Below are positions 27,176 through 36,587 of a stretch of 64,000 bases of DNA, piece after piece. The stretch is from QIJE01 sp048541835. Lineage in GTDB: Bacteria > SZUA-79 > Acidulodesulfobacterales > Acidulodesulfobacteraceae. Both the position numbers and the translations under genes were made by a program. The stretch is taken from NCBI RefSeq assembly GCF_048541835.1, contig NZ_JBLEOY010000001.1:434001-498000 (forward strand). Direction: 5' to 3'. The stretch's first letter is position 1; each line of letters opens with the position of its first letter. A model generated the notes under the pieces. The model was not told where the DNA came from and did not search any database. It saw only the letters and a program-made list of their open reading frames with translations.

Positions 27176-27781
27176 TTATTCCCCTAACTGATATCTTACA
27201 AATCTTTTTAAGGCTATATTCTCACCGAGCCTAAGCACTTCTTCCTCTATTATGGAAGAGATATTCTTTGACGGGTCTTTAATAAACGGCTGCTCTAATA
27301 GACAAACGTCTTTGTAATATTTTTCCAATTTTCCGGATATTATTTTCTCCTTAACCGCCTGGGGTTTATCTATGGAGATAAGCTGTTCTCTATAAATTTC
27401 CTTTTCCTTTGCTATAAGTTCGGGGGGGAGCATTTCCCTTTTGACGTAAAGAGGATTGGATGCTGCTATATGCATAGATATATTTTTTGCAAGTTCTTGA
27501 AATTCAGAGGTTCTGGCGACAAAATCGGTTTCGCAGTTAATTTCCAATAAAACGCCTATTCTTCCGCCGGCATGAATATAAGAATATATCAACCCTTCTC
27601 TTGCTTCCCTATTGGCTTTCTTCTGCGCCCTTGCAAGCCCTTTCTTTCTCATTAACTCAACGGCTTTTTCTAAATCGCCGTCGGTTTCCGTAAGAACGTT
27701 TTTACAGTCAACAAACCCTGCTCCCGTTAAAGAACGCAAGCTTTTAACAAGTTCCGCACCTATGCTTCGTGCTTTTTCCAA
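27176..27781 (-). CDS. tsf: Elongation factor Ts, short form with TTG start
   Basis: Nucleotide exchange factor for EF-Tu. The N-terminal UBA-like part ELVKSLRSLTGAGFVDCKNVL and the core signature INCETDFVART are present. The frame is open further to 27826, but AGGAGG stands eight bases before a TTG at 27779-27781, which gives a start close to the family N-terminus; no ATG is available. Length is then 201 residues, against about 280 in E. coli, so this is the short form with a reduced C-terminal core, as in several other phyla. It follows rpsB by 76 bases. Confidence 0.93.
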   Translation of the reverse strand: MEKARSIGAELVKSLRSLTGAGFVDCKNVLTETDGDLEKAVELMRKKGLARAQKKANREAREGLIYSYIHAGGRIGVLLEINCETDFVARTSEFQELAKNISMHIAASNPLYVKREMLPPELIAKEKEIYREQLISIDKPQAVKEKIISGKLEKYYKDVCLLEQPFIKDPSKNISSIIEEEVLRLGENIALKRFVRYQLGE

Positions 27782-27857
27782 TTGTCGTTCCTCCTCTTGC
27801 AAACCTATAAATCGTAACAATTGCAATAAATAGGCTATAGATTATGATTTTAAATAT

Positions 27858-28694
27858 TTAAATGGATATATCGGCTTCCTCTCCGGTTTTTCCTGAAGCC
27901 TGAATCTCCGGCCCGATTGCCGGAATATCTCCTGCCGCCGAAAATGTTTCTTCGGTAATGTTTTCTGCGTCCGCGGTCACTGTTTTACCTGTGTTGGCTT
28001 TTTCGTCGCGAGCCTTCTTTCCTTCCGCGACGGCGTCCGCCATAATGGATAGAATCAGCCTTATTGCCCTTATGGCATCATCGTTTCCCGGAATTAAATA
28101 GTCGGCAAAGTCCGGATTTGCATTTGTATCGGCAATCCCGATTATGGGAATGGAAAGCCTTTTGGCTTCATTAGCCGCAATTATTTCACGATGAATATCG
28201 ACTATAAAAACGGCTTCCGGTATGCTTGACATCTCCCTGATACCGTTAAAAATCTTTTGAAGCTTATCTATCTTTTTTTCCATCTTAGCCGTCTCTTTTT
28301 TCGTAAACTTGGAAAATTCCTCCGATTCCCTAAGGGCTTCCAATTCTTTTAGTCTCTGTATGGAAATCTTGATAGTTGCAAAATTGGTAAGCATCCCGCC
28401 GAGCCATCTTTCGTTTACGTAAGGCATACCGCACCTTTGTGCCTCTTCGGCTACAATGAGACTTGCCTGTCTTTTTGTGCCTACAAAGAGAACTGTTTTG
28501 CCGCTTTCGCCTATTTCAAATAACTTGGCGTAAGCCGATGCTATATAAGGCATTGATTTTTGAAGATCTATTATATGAACCCCGTTTCTTGCCCCATATA
28601 TATAGGATCTCATCTTTGGATTCCATCTTTTGGTTTGATGACCGAAGTGGACACCTGCTTCCAATAACTGCTTAATTGTAAGATTAAATGGCAT
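27858..28694 (-). CDS. rpsB: 30S ribosomal protein S2
   Basis: 278 residues. S2 signatures are clear: LLEAGVHFGHQTKRWNPKM, VNERWLGGMLTNFATI, PEAVFIVDIHREIIAANEA and the second signature PIIGIADTNANPDFADYLIP. After about residue 232 comes a non-conserved tail of about 45 residues rich in Glu, Ala and Thr (KARDEKANTGKTV onward). It heads the rpsB-tsf-pyrH-frr-uppS-cdsA-dxr cluster; the 131-base upstream gap presumably holds its promoter, though I could not pick one box pair confidently. Confidence 0.97.
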   Translation of the reverse strand: MPFNLTIKQLLEAGVHFGHQTKRWNPKMRSYIYGARNGVHIIDLQKSMPYIASAYAKLFEIGESGKTVLFVGTKRQASLIVAEEAQRCGMPYVNERWLGGMLTNFATIKISIQRLKELEALRESEEFSKFTKKETAKMEKKIDKLQKIFNGIREMSSIPEAVFIVDIHREIIAANEAKRLSIPIIGIADTNANPDFADYLIPGNDDAIRAIRLILSIMADAVAEGKKARDEKANTGKTVTADAENITEETFSAAGDIPAIGPEIQASGKTGEEADISI

Positions 28695-28825
28695 TTCTTC
28701 TTCTCCTTATTATTTTGCGCTTTTTTCTCCCCGCCTGCGACAATACGCTTCAAGCACAAATTAGTTCAGACGGGTACGGTTTAATTAATATATACTAAAT
28801 TTATCTTTTTATCATTTTTATGCAT

Positions 28826-29533
28826 TTATTGCAAGAAAATTATTTTATAAAGGAAATTAAAAATATTATTATATCCGTTAACGGGTATCCTTTTTAATTC
28901 GTAAGAATTATCTCCGACCCCTACTCTTCCCTTGGTCGTCGTAAACGCGCCCGAATAACCGGCTTTTTTAACAGCCCTCATAACGTTTGCATTATAAGAA
29001 CCAAACGGGTACGAAAAAAAATCCACGCTGCTTTTAAGTATATTTTCCAAATATGCCTTGGAGGCTGTCAATTCATCTATCAAAACACCTTCCCCTAATT
29101 TATCCAAAAAATAGTGGTTAATTCCGTGTGAGCCGATAAAAAACCCGTCGTCCGCCATCGACCTAATCTCTTTTATATTTAAAAAATCCTCAAGTACTCT
29201 TTCTCTTTCGTCGGAAACAACGTTCTTTTTTCCGACAAAGCCGGCGCTTATAAATATCATTGAAGAAAAACCGACTTTCTTCAATACGGGATAGGCATTT
29301 ATATAATTATTTTCATACCCGTCGTCAAAAGTAATTAATAACGGTTTTCTTACGGACAGCTTATGCCCCTTGACGAAAGACAAAACATCTTCCGGTCTTA
29401 TCGTTCTGTAACCTAAGCGCTTTAATAAAAACATCTGTTTCTTAAATTGCTTCGGAGTTACATATAAACCCTTATAAACCGCATTTTTCTTAGGAAAATC
29501 TATTTTGTGATAATATAAAACAGGAATTTTCAT
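28826..29533 (-). CDS. Polysaccharide deacetylase (NodB domain, CE4)
   Basis: 235 residues. The NodB domain is visible: LLITFDDGYENNY (catalytic and metal Asp), the metal-binding His pair in GSHGINHY, and FSYPFGSYN. PVLYYHKID at the N-terminus is typical of the PgaB/IcaB-like and xylanase-type group that begins with a YHxI motif. No signal peptide is seen, so it may act inside the cell or be exported another way. Substrate not predictable. It is 17 bases after argJ and 131 bases before rpsB. Confidence 0.9.
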   Translation of the reverse strand: MKIPVLYYHKIDFPKKNAVYKGLYVTPKQFKKQMFLLKRLGYRTIRPEDVLSFVKGHKLSVRKPLLITFDDGYENNYINAYPVLKKVGFSSMIFISAGFVGKKNVVSDERERVLEDFLNIKEIRSMADDGFFIGSHGINHYFLDKLGEGVLIDELTASKAYLENILKSSVDFFSYPFGSYNANVMRAVKKAGYSGAFTTTKGRVGVGDNSYELKRIPVNGYNNIFNFLYKIIFLQ

Positions 29534-29550
29534 AAATTTAGATACAAAAA

Positions 29551-30753
29551 TTAACTCCTGTATGATGCGTTTATATCTATATATTCCTTAGTAAGATTAC
29601 ATGTCAAAACCGTCCGACTGCTCTTGCCGCAATTCAGGTCTATCTTTAAATCTATTTCCACCGGAGATAAAAGGGCCCTCTCCTCGGTTTCGCTTAATTC
29701 TCCGGAAATCACAGAGTTTTCGACCACTATTTTATCGCCTATATAAACATCTATTTTGTCGGGTCTCATTCTAACGGGAGACCTTCCTATCGCAGCCATT
29801 ATCCTGCCCAGATTTAAATCCTCCCCTGTAATCATGGTCTTAAAGAGAGGCGAATTTGCAACGATAAGGGCGGTCTTTTTTGCGCCTTCTTCCGTATAGG
29901 CATTTTCAACCGTAATCTTTATGAGTTTTGTAGCCCCCTCTCCGTCGACTGCAATCATTTTCGCTAATTCCATACACACGTATAAAAGCGCTTTTTTTAC
30001 GATGTCGTAATTTGCGTCGCATTGTTTAATCGACGGCCATTTCAAGGCTTGCGGCGCATCCGGATAAAAAAATGCCGCGGTGTCGTTAGTCGAGGTGTCT
30101 CCGTCAACCGTAACGGAATTGAAGGAAACGTCCACGCACTCTTTAAACATAATATCGGCTAATCTTCTTTCAATGGGAATGTCGGTAAAAATAAAGGCAA
30201 GCATCGTTGCCATATTCGGCATTATCATGCCAGATCCTTTCGAGGTGCCTATTATTCCATATTTTTTGCCGTCCAACAAAATATCCGCAGATGCCGTTTT
30301 CGTGAAAGTGTCCGTCGTCATTATGGACTCGGCAAAGTCGTTAAAACCGCTTTCATCGGCAGATTCGACCAATTCGGGAATAATGCTTTCTATGAACTCC
30401 GCCTTGAGTCTTTCGCCTATAACGCCGGTAGAACATACGAAAATATTATCTTTTTCAACCCCTATTTCTTTTGAAACCGCTTCCGTAACCCTGACCGCAT
30501 CCAAAATACCATATTCTCCGTTACATGCATTCGCATTTCCGGAATTTACGATAATCGCATTAATCAAGTTTCTTGAGTTATTTTTAGAAATAACGACGGG
30601 AGCGGCCTTTATCTTATTTTTAGTAAAAACGGCGCTTACCCTTGTCGGAATCTTAAACACCGCCAATCCTACATCAAAACGCCTGCCCTTCTCCGCTTCT
30701 TTCTTGATTCCGCAATATTTTGCCGAAAATAAAAGGTTGTTAATTTTTTCCAT
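29551..30753 (-). CDS. argJ: Bifunctional glutamate N-acetyltransferase / amino-acid N-acetyltransferase
   Basis: 400 residues. ArgJ transfers acetyl from N-acetylornithine to glutamate in the cyclic arginine pathway. The self-cleavage site is present: TSKGSGMIMPNMATMLAF, with Thr183 as the new N-terminal nucleophile of the beta chain. NSGNANACNG and GEGATKLI are also conserved. The first 14 bases overlap the end of secA, so the two are coupled. Confidence 0.97.
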   Translation of the reverse strand: MEKINNLLFSAKYCGIKKEAEKGRRFDVGLAVFKIPTRVSAVFTKNKIKAAPVVISKNNSRNLINAIIVNSGNANACNGEYGILDAVRVTEAVSKEIGVEKDNIFVCSTGVIGERLKAEFIESIIPELVESADESGFNDFAESIMTTDTFTKTASADILLDGKKYGIIGTSKGSGMIMPNMATMLAFIFTDIPIERRLADIMFKECVDVSFNSVTVDGDTSTNDTAAFFYPDAPQALKWPSIKQCDANYDIVKKALLYVCMELAKMIAVDGEGATKLIKITVENAYTEEGAKKTALIVANSPLFKTMITGEDLNLGRIMAAIGRSPVRMRPDKIDVYIGDKIVVENSVISGELSETEERALLSPVEIDLKIDLNCGKSSRTVLTCNLTKEYIDINASYRS

Positions 30754-33418
30754 GGCAATTCTTATATTTTTTTCCGCTTCCGCAGGGGCACGGTTCGTTC
30801 CTTCCTATTTTTTTAGGTTTTACTATAGGCTTTTGCTTCCGGCCATCCTCGGAATTTGCCTCATTTATGTCGTCATGCGTTAGAATAAGGTCGTTTGAAT
30901 AAAGACCGGAGCCTGCAAAAATATCGTCCGTGTTCATGCTCTCCTCAAACTGAACGGTCATAATAGAGTTTAACGCCTCTTCTTTCATCCTGAACTGCAT
31001 GTTTATAAATAATTCGTAAGCCTCTTTCTGGTATTCTATTAAAGGATTTACCTGAGCGTAACCCCTTAATCCTATCCCTTCTTTCAGCGTCTCCAAAGAA
31101 GTTAAGGCATCCTTCCAAAGATTATCCATCGCTTGAAGGTATAATGCCTTGACTATATCTATCAATTCATCTTTGGGAAATTCGGATATTTTATTTTCTA
31201 TATTCTTTTTAATCAGATCTACAATAATCTTTAAAAGTTCGCCCCTTGTCGCCCCCTTCAATGCGGCAATCAATGCATCCCTATTCAGGGCAGTATCCTT
31301 ATTTTCTCCGGTATTCTTATCGTCGCCGTACAAACCGGGTATTGCACTCGTGTTAAAAAAACTTGCCGGAAGCGACGGTATATCAATGGACATATTTACC
31401 TTTATTATCTCGAAAAGACCCTCTATATCCCAGTTCTCGCCATGAGTTTTCTCCGGAACGTAGCTTTCGAAATAAGACTCCGTTAAGGATTCGATATCAA
31501 ATAAAATCTCGTCGTAAAAATCGGAAAGCTTCTCTATTTGAAGGATCACCTTTCTGTAAGAATATATTAATTCCCGCTGTTTGTTCATGACGTTGTCGTA
31601 ATCTATGAGATTTTTTCTTATATCGAAATTGTGTCCCTCGACCTTTTTCTGCGCATTCTCTATAGCCTTGGATATCATGCTGTGTTCTATCGCCTGTCCG
31701 TCTTTTAGTCCCAATTTCTCAAGAAAGGGAGTAAGCTTGTCGGAACCGAATATCCTCATGAGATCGTCCTCCAACGAAACGTAAAATCTGGAGGAACCGA
31801 CATCCCCCTGCCTGCCCGACCTTCCCCTCAGCTGATTATCTACGCGCCTCGATTCATGCCTTTCAGTCCCTATAACATGCAGCCCCCCGAGATCTACCAC
31901 CCCTTCTCCAAGGACGATATCGGTACCCCTTCCCGCCATATTAGTCGATATGGTTACAGACTTTCGCTGACCGGCATTTGTAATAATATGTGCTTCTTTT
32001 ATATGATTTTTCGCATTCAAAACAGAGTGTGGAATTCCCTTTTTCTTTAAAATAGCGCTAAGCCTTTCAGACTTCTCGACCGAAACGGTTCCTACTAAAA
32101 CCGGCTGTCCCGTTTTGTATTTTTCTATGATTTCTTCAGATACGGCGTTAAATTTTTCGGCCTCGGTTGCGAAAACTAAGTCCGGATGACCCCTTCTGAC
32201 CAAGGGCTTGTTGGTAGGCACCACGACTACATCGAGATTGTATATCTTTTTAAATTCCTCCGCTTCCGTATCCGCCGTACCGGTCATTCCCGAAAGTTTT
32301 TTGTACATTCTGAAGAAATTTTGAAAGGTTACCGTGGCTAAAGTCTGATTCTCTCCCTCCACGTTCAGGTGCTCTTTTGCCTCTAACGCCTGATGGAGTC
32401 CTTCCCCGTAACGCCTGCCAGTCATAAGCCGTCCGGTAAATTCGTCCACTATAAGAACCTGATTATCTTTGACCAAATAATCCGCATCCTTAAAATAACA
32501 TGCATGCGCGCGCAGAGACTGATTTATAGCGTGAAGCATATCCAAATGCCTCGGGTCGTAAATATTGTTTATATTTAAAGCATGCTCGACCTTCTCTATG
32601 CCTTCCTCCGTCAATATTGCGGTCTTTAATTCTTCATCTACGGTATAATCCGAATCCCTTTTTAAAAAACTCACGGTATTATTGGCTTTATAATATAGTT
32701 CGGTAGCCTCGTCCGATTCCCCTGAAATTATAAGCGGGGTCCTTGCCTCGTCTATAAGGACGGAATCGACTTCATCTATTATTACGTAGTTTAACTCTCT
32801 TTGAGCGTAATCGGACAGGGAAAATTTCATATTATCTCTCAGGTAGTCAAAACCGAATTCATTATTGGTGCCGTACGTTACGTCGCAGTTATAGGCTTTT
32901 TTTCTATCCTTGTCGTCCAAATCGGTGGTTATTACGCCTACGGAAAGACCCAAAAGTTTATATGCTTTTCCCATCCACTCCGAATCCCTTTTGGCGAGAT
33001 AGTCGTTAACGGTAATAACATGTACGCCCTTGCCGGTTAAACTGTTGAGATAAGCAGCCATAACGGCTACAAGGGTCTTACCTTCTCCGGTCGCCATTTC
33101 GGCAATTTTTCCCGAATGCAAAACTATTCCGCCGATAAGCTGGACGTCAAACGGAAACATATTTAATGCCCTTTTAATACCCTCTCTCGCAACCGCAAAC
33201 GCATTCGGAAGCATACTGTCTAACTTTTTGCTCTGTTCGGCGGGAGTGACGTCTTTAAACTCTTCCTTGAATTTAGCGGTAGCCGCCCTGAGTTCGTTGT
33301 CGGTAAATTTTGAATATTTAGCATTCAAAGAATTAATTTCATTTACTAAGGGCTTTAACTTGGAAAGCTCTCTTTGATTACTCGTCCCGAAAATACCTTT
33401 TAATAATTTAACGACCAA
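30740..33418 (-). CDS. secA: Preprotein translocase ATPase SecA
   Basis: 892 residues. Walker A MATGEGKTLVAV (about 108-119), DEVDSVLIDEARTPL, AGRGTDIVLG, LRGRSGRQGD, helical wing and scaffold domains, and a C-terminal zinc-binding SEC-C motif GRNEPCPCGSGKKYKNCHG. It drives Sec export. The start appears to be TTG at 33418, ten bases after GGAG; no nearby ATG fits the conserved N-terminus (LLKGIFGTSNQREL). Confidence 0.97.
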   Translation of the reverse strand: MVVKLLKGIFGTSNQRELSKLKPLVNEINSLNAKYSKFTDNELRAATAKFKEEFKDVTPAEQSKKLDSMLPNAFAVAREGIKRALNMFPFDVQLIGGIVLHSGKIAEMATGEGKTLVAVMAAYLNSLTGKGVHVITVNDYLAKRDSEWMGKAYKLLGLSVGVITTDLDDKDRKKAYNCDVTYGTNNEFGFDYLRDNMKFSLSDYAQRELNYVIIDEVDSVLIDEARTPLIISGESDEATELYYKANNTVSFLKRDSDYTVDEELKTAILTEEGIEKVEHALNINNIYDPRHLDMLHAINQSLRAHACYFKDADYLVKDNQVLIVDEFTGRLMTGRRYGEGLHQALEAKEHLNVEGENQTLATVTFQNFFRMYKKLSGMTGTADTEAEEFKKIYNLDVVVVPTNKPLVRRGHPDLVFATEAEKFNAVSEEIIEKYKTGQPVLVGTVSVEKSERLSAILKKKGIPHSVLNAKNHIKEAHIITNAGQRKSVTISTNMAGRGTDIVLGEGVVDLGGLHVIGTERHESRRVDNQLRGRSGRQGDVGSSRFYVSLEDDLMRIFGSDKLTPFLEKLGLKDGQAIEHSMISKAIENAQKKVEGHNFDIRKNLIDYDNVMNKQRELIYSYRKVILQIEKLSDFYDEILFDIESLTESYFESYVPEKTHGENWDIEGLFEIIKVNMSIDIPSLPASFFNTSAIPGLYGDDKNTGENKDTALNRDALIAALKGATRGELLKIIVDLIKKNIENKISEFPKDELIDIVKALYLQAMDNLWKDALTSLETLKEGIGLRGYAQVNPLIEYQKEAYELFINMQFRMKEEALNSIMTVQFEESMNTDDIFAGSGLYSNDLILTHDDINEANSEDGRKQKPIVKPKKIGRNEPCPCGSGKKYKNCHGKN

Positions 33419-33485
33419 TTTGAATATACTCCGTTAATTGTAGTGCGTTAATTAAGAAAACATAAGTATGCCGCAATCCGTTTAC

Positions 33486-34838
33486 TTATTTGCCGGAAAC
33501 TTGTACGTTTTCAAATAAAATAGAGGGCGAACCGGTAGAACCAAAAAATCTGATATCCCCTGCAATCATTGCTGCATCTTTAAATAACTGCATTAAATTG
33601 CCGCTTACCACGATTCCTTTTACCGGAAAATCTATTTTTCCGTTTTTAATATAAAATCCGGAAGCTCCGAGTGAAAATTCTCCGGTATAAGGCTTTGCCA
33701 TGTGAAGTCCCATAAGTTCGTCTATATATAGCCCGTTCTTAACGGAACCTACGACGTCTATAAGCATAACGTCACCGTTTTTTATAAAAAAATTGGCGGA
33801 ACCGGTGTCCGGAGGAAGTGTAAAGGATCGACTGACCGAGTTTCCGGTAGGTCTTACGCCGAACCTTTTTGCATACTCGACATCATAAAGAAAGGTATTG
33901 ACGACACCCGACGAACATAAAACCTTTTTTTGCATTTTAACCCCTTCCCTATCGAACATATCGGTCGATGCGCCTCCGAATAGGAGTCCGTCGTCGATAA
34001 TATCGAGTTTGTCGGAAAAAACCTTTTTTCCCAATTTTCCTTCCAATAAAGATTTCTTTTTATAGACATTATTTGCGTAAAAGGATTGTTTCAATATGCC
34101 GAGAAGCTCCGATGAGGTAAAATTGTCGAATATTACGTTGTAGCTTCCGCTGGAAACGGTCTTGGCTCCAAGCTGCTCCGTCCCTTTCTTTGCGGCATTC
34201 ATAGCCGTCTTTTTGAACGTCAGCTCATCGAAGCAGTGAGTAAAGTTGAAATCGAATCCGGAACCCGTATCATCATTTTCACGGGCTGCCACGGATAAAA
34301 ATATTTCATAAAACGTTTTTTTAGAAGACAGATTTAACCCGTTGGAATTATAAAATCTTTTAGAAAGCAATGTTTCCGAATAGGTAGGTTTATCGACTTT
34401 ATATACTTTTTTATCGTAAGAATATGCCGTTTCTTCCATCTCCATCAAAAGAGATTTTTTCCTGTCCATGCTTATCTCATCGAAATCCGAAGAATAAATA
34501 CCTAACTTCTCCGCTAAAGCCGGCTCTTGCTCATTCCCTTCCTTTTCGGCAAAACCGGAATAGTCGTTTTCGTCCATAAACTTTAAAAGCGAAGCGGCCT
34601 TATCTATGGTATCCTTAACCTTCTGTTTTTCCAAACCGAGACAGTAAGAAAAACTTATTCTGTTTTTATCGTACAGCCTTACGTTGAGTCCTCTTGTTTC
34701 GGCGTCTGCGTAATTAGAAATAGAGCCGTCTTCCGATTCCATTTTTAATACCGTAGAGTTGAATAAATAAGCCTCTAATTTTACTCCTTTTTTTTTGGAA
34801 TAATCGTCTATCAGTGCAACTGCGGCATCAAAATCCAT
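33486..34838 (-). CDS. pmbA: TldD/PmbA family protein, TldE (PmbA) type
   Basis: 450 residues. The PmbA/TldE pattern is present: N-terminal SISNYADAETRGLNVRLY, middle VIFDNFTSSELLGILKQ, SRSFTLPPDTGSANF, and C-terminal GEFSLGASGFYIKNGKI. It lacks the HExxxH zinc motif that TldD carries, so it would be the non-catalytic partner in a TldD/TldE peptidase; no tldD is in the window. It follows the PPDK-regulator gene by 32 bases. Confidence 0.9.
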   Translation of the reverse strand: MDFDAAVALIDDYSKKKGVKLEAYLFNSTVLKMESEDGSISNYADAETRGLNVRLYDKNRISFSYCLGLEKQKVKDTIDKAASLLKFMDENDYSGFAEKEGNEQEPALAEKLGIYSSDFDEISMDRKKSLLMEMEETAYSYDKKVYKVDKPTYSETLLSKRFYNSNGLNLSSKKTFYEIFLSVAARENDDTGSGFDFNFTHCFDELTFKKTAMNAAKKGTEQLGAKTVSSGSYNVIFDNFTSSELLGILKQSFYANNVYKKKSLLEGKLGKKVFSDKLDIIDDGLLFGGASTDMFDREGVKMQKKVLCSSGVVNTFLYDVEYAKRFGVRPTGNSVSRSFTLPPDTGSANFFIKNGDVMLIDVVGSVKNGLYIDELMGLHMAKPYTGEFSLGASGFYIKNGKIDFPVKGIVVSGNLMQLFKDAAMIAGDIRFFGSTGSPSILFENVQVSGK

Positions 34839-34870
34839 TTAAAATCATTCCCCTTTTCCATGGTTAACTT

Positions 34871-35695
34871 TCACCTATTGTTTATTCGGGATATTATGTC
34901 CGCTGCAACTTCTTCTATCGATTTCTCGGTAATATCTACGACATAGGCGTTTAATTTGGCATATATCTTTTTGGAATGCACCAGCTCCTTCTCTATGGAT
35001 TCTTCGGATGCATAGTCCTTCGAGAATGGAAGCCTCATCCTTTTTAATCTCTCTTTCCTCAAGTTTGAAATTCTGGCGGAGTCGGCGACCAAGCCGAATA
35101 TCTTTTCTTTCGGAATGTTATAAACGGCATCATTTATGGCCTGACTATCTATTATCGGAATATTGGCAGCTTTAAAGCCCCTTTGCGCGAGAAACAGACA
35201 TAAAGGCGTTTTGGAAGTCCTAGATACCCCGAGTATGAGAGCGTCCGATTCAGATATCTCATCCACCCTCTGTCCGTCATCGTGTTTTACGGCATACTCC
35301 AATGCATCTATCCTTTTGAAATATTCATCGTTAACCCTGTGAATCAAACCGGGCTTTCTTTCAGGAGACAGGTCTAAAATACGCGAAATGGAATTTAAAA
35401 CCGGTCCTATGATATCTATGCTGACGATACCCCTCTCGGCAGATTCCTGAAGCATAATATTCCTAAGTCCGTCTTTAACAAGAGTAAAAACGACTAAAGC
35501 CCCCTTATCCGCCGCATTCATAATCATTTCCCTTAATTTTAATTCCGAATCTATTAAGAGATATCTCTTTAAATGGATGTCCGGAATCGAAAACTGGGAT
35601 AACGCCGCCCTCGCAACCTTTTCAGCGGTTTCACCGGTAGAATCGGACACGACGAAAACATAAAATTCCTTACCCTTATCATCGTTTTTATTCAT
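34871..35695 (-). CDS. Pyruvate,phosphate dikinase / PEP synthase regulatory protein (DUF299 kinase-pyrophosphorylase)
   Basis: 274 residues. Opens with FYVFVVSDSTGETAEKVARA, and has the P-loop-like LGVSRTSKTPLCLFLAQRG followed by KAANIPI. The family phosphorylates and dephosphorylates its dikinase or synthase target to switch it off and on. Target (PPDK or PEP synthase) cannot be told here because neither gene is in the window. Middle gene of the rhodanese-regulator-pmbA run. Confidence 0.92.
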   Translation of the reverse strand: MNKNDDKGKEFYVFVVSDSTGETAEKVARAALSQFSIPDIHLKRYLLIDSELKLREMIMNAADKGALVVFTLVKDGLRNIMLQESAERGIVSIDIIGPVLNSISRILDLSPERKPGLIHRVNDEYFKRIDALEYAVKHDDGQRVDEISESDALILGVSRTSKTPLCLFLAQRGFKAANIPIIDSQAINDAVYNIPKEKIFGLVADSARISNLRKERLKRMRLPFSKDYASEESIEKELVHSKKIYAKLNAYVVDITEKSIEEVAADIISRINNR

Positions 35696-35711
35696 ACTTT
35701 ATCCAAATTTA

Positions 35712-36080
35712 CTAAATATGCGTTTCAAATCCGGCTTTTTTCCATAAAAGCATACCGCCTTTCATATTGTAAACGTTATCAAAACCGTGCCGCTTAAACA
35801 TTATGCATGCCGAATAGCTTCTGGCGCCGCTGTGGCAAACCACTATTATTTCTTTATCCTTATACCGTGCCAATTCTTCAATTTTCAGCGGTAAAATCTT
35901 TATGGGGACTAATTTCGCATCCTCTATATGTCCCAATTTGCCGCTAAATTCATTAGGATCCCTCACGTCTATAACGACGGTGTTTCCCTCTGTATTTTCC
36001 GATAATTTTTTGAAAGCGTCATCGGGAGTTATCTGCCTTATATCCCCGGACAGACCCTCCCTTCTAAAAATATTAAACAC
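35712..36080 (-). CDS. Rhodanese-like domain protein
   Basis: 122 residues, single rhodanese domain. VVIDVRDPNEF and the active-site loop VCHSGARSYSA with Cys82 are intact, so sulfur transfer is possible. It ends with the usual GGMLLWKKAGF. The start is GTG at 36080. No signal peptide, so cytoplasmic. A strong promoter lies at 36145-36173 and the gene leads the run to ppsR-type regulator and pmbA. Physiological sulfur donor and acceptor are unknown. Confidence 0.9.
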   Translation of the reverse strand: MFNIFRREGLSGDIRQITPDDAFKKLSENTEGNTVVIDVRDPNEFSGKLGHIEDAKLVPIKILPLKIEELARYKDKEIIVVCHSGARSYSACIMFKRHGFDNVYNMKGGMLLWKKAGFETHI

Positions 36081-36144
36081 TTGGCAATACCCCCATTTTT
36101 TTTATAAAACACCATAAATCACAAACCTTGCCTGTACTCTAATA

Positions 36145-36173
36145 ATTATAATACATAGTTTAAATTTTGTCTA
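36145..36173 (-). promoter_or_regulatory. Sigma-70 promoter for the rhodanese operon
   Basis: On the minus strand: TAGACA (36168-36173), 17-base spacer, TATAAT (36145-36150). Transcription should start near 36138, about 58 bases before the GTG of the rhodanese gene. Confidence 0.7.
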
Positions 36174-36269
36174 TAAAATTTACAATTTTAAACATTATGC
36201 CTCGCTGTGTTTAAAACCTCTTGGAAAAGATGCCCGAAAGCCGAGAAAAATGACCGCCGTCCCAATATA

Positions 36270-36384
36270 TGACATTTTTTGTCAAGTAGTGACAATTTTT
36301 GTTATACCCGTAGAGCATAGTAAAATCAAACCGCTATAGAACATAAACATAGAATCTGAATTATAGGTTGACAATTTTTGTCAA
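36270..36384 (+). promoter_or_regulatory. Three inverted repeats TGACA-N5-TGTCA upstream of the pilin gene
   Basis: Copies: 36270-36284 (TGACATTTTTTGTCA, perfect), 36290-36304 (TGACAATTTTTGTTA, one mismatch) and 36369-36383 (TGACAATTTTTGTCA, perfect, extended by T and A on each side). The first two start exactly 20 bases apart, about two helical turns. The third overlaps the -35 box of the sigma-70 promoter at 36378. A degenerate copy may sit at 36417-36428. They look like operators for a dimeric regulator. TGTC elements are reported for PilR at Pseudomonas pilA, as I recall. Confidence 0.75.
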
Positions 36385-36406
36385 ATAACATACGTTTATA
36401 TATAAT
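36378..36406 (+). promoter_or_regulatory. Sigma-70 promoter toward the pilin gene
   Basis: TTGTCA (36378-36383), 17-base spacer, perfect TATAAT (36401-36406). Start expected near 36413, giving a leader of about 175 bases. The -35 box is the right arm of the third inverted repeat, so a protein bound there would block it. Confidence 0.65.
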
Positions 36407-36478
36407 ATAATTTTAGTGAAATTTGTCAAAAGAGGCGTAAAGTCTGCGATTGAGATTAATTTGGTGTTTTTTGTGTTT

Positions 36479-36495
36479 TGGCATAAAGTATGCTT
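36479..36495 (+). promoter_or_regulatory. Sigma-54 promoter of the pilin gene
   Basis: TGGCATAAAGTATGCTT: GG and GC dinucleotides 12 bases apart, matching the -24/-12 consensus TGGCAC-N5-TTGCW at the key positions. Transcription would begin near 36505, about 80 bases before the ATG. Pilin genes are often RpoN-dependent through PilSR. Confidence 0.7.
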
Positions 36496-36587
36496 CTTAT
36501 TACATGTGTCATATGTATAAGTATAAAGATACATACAGTAATTTGAATTAACTGAAATTAACATATTAACCTCAAGGAGGCAACAAA

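Noticed and set aside
30080..30883. 267-codon open frame on the plus strand
   Set aside because: Antisense to argJ and the secA end. Its Ser/Ala/Leu-rich composition is that of a mirrored coding frame and no motif is visible.
36361..36564. 67-codon frame on the minus strand in the pilin leader
   Set aside because: It crosses both pilin promoters and the third inverted repeat, has no ribosome site and has low-complexity composition.
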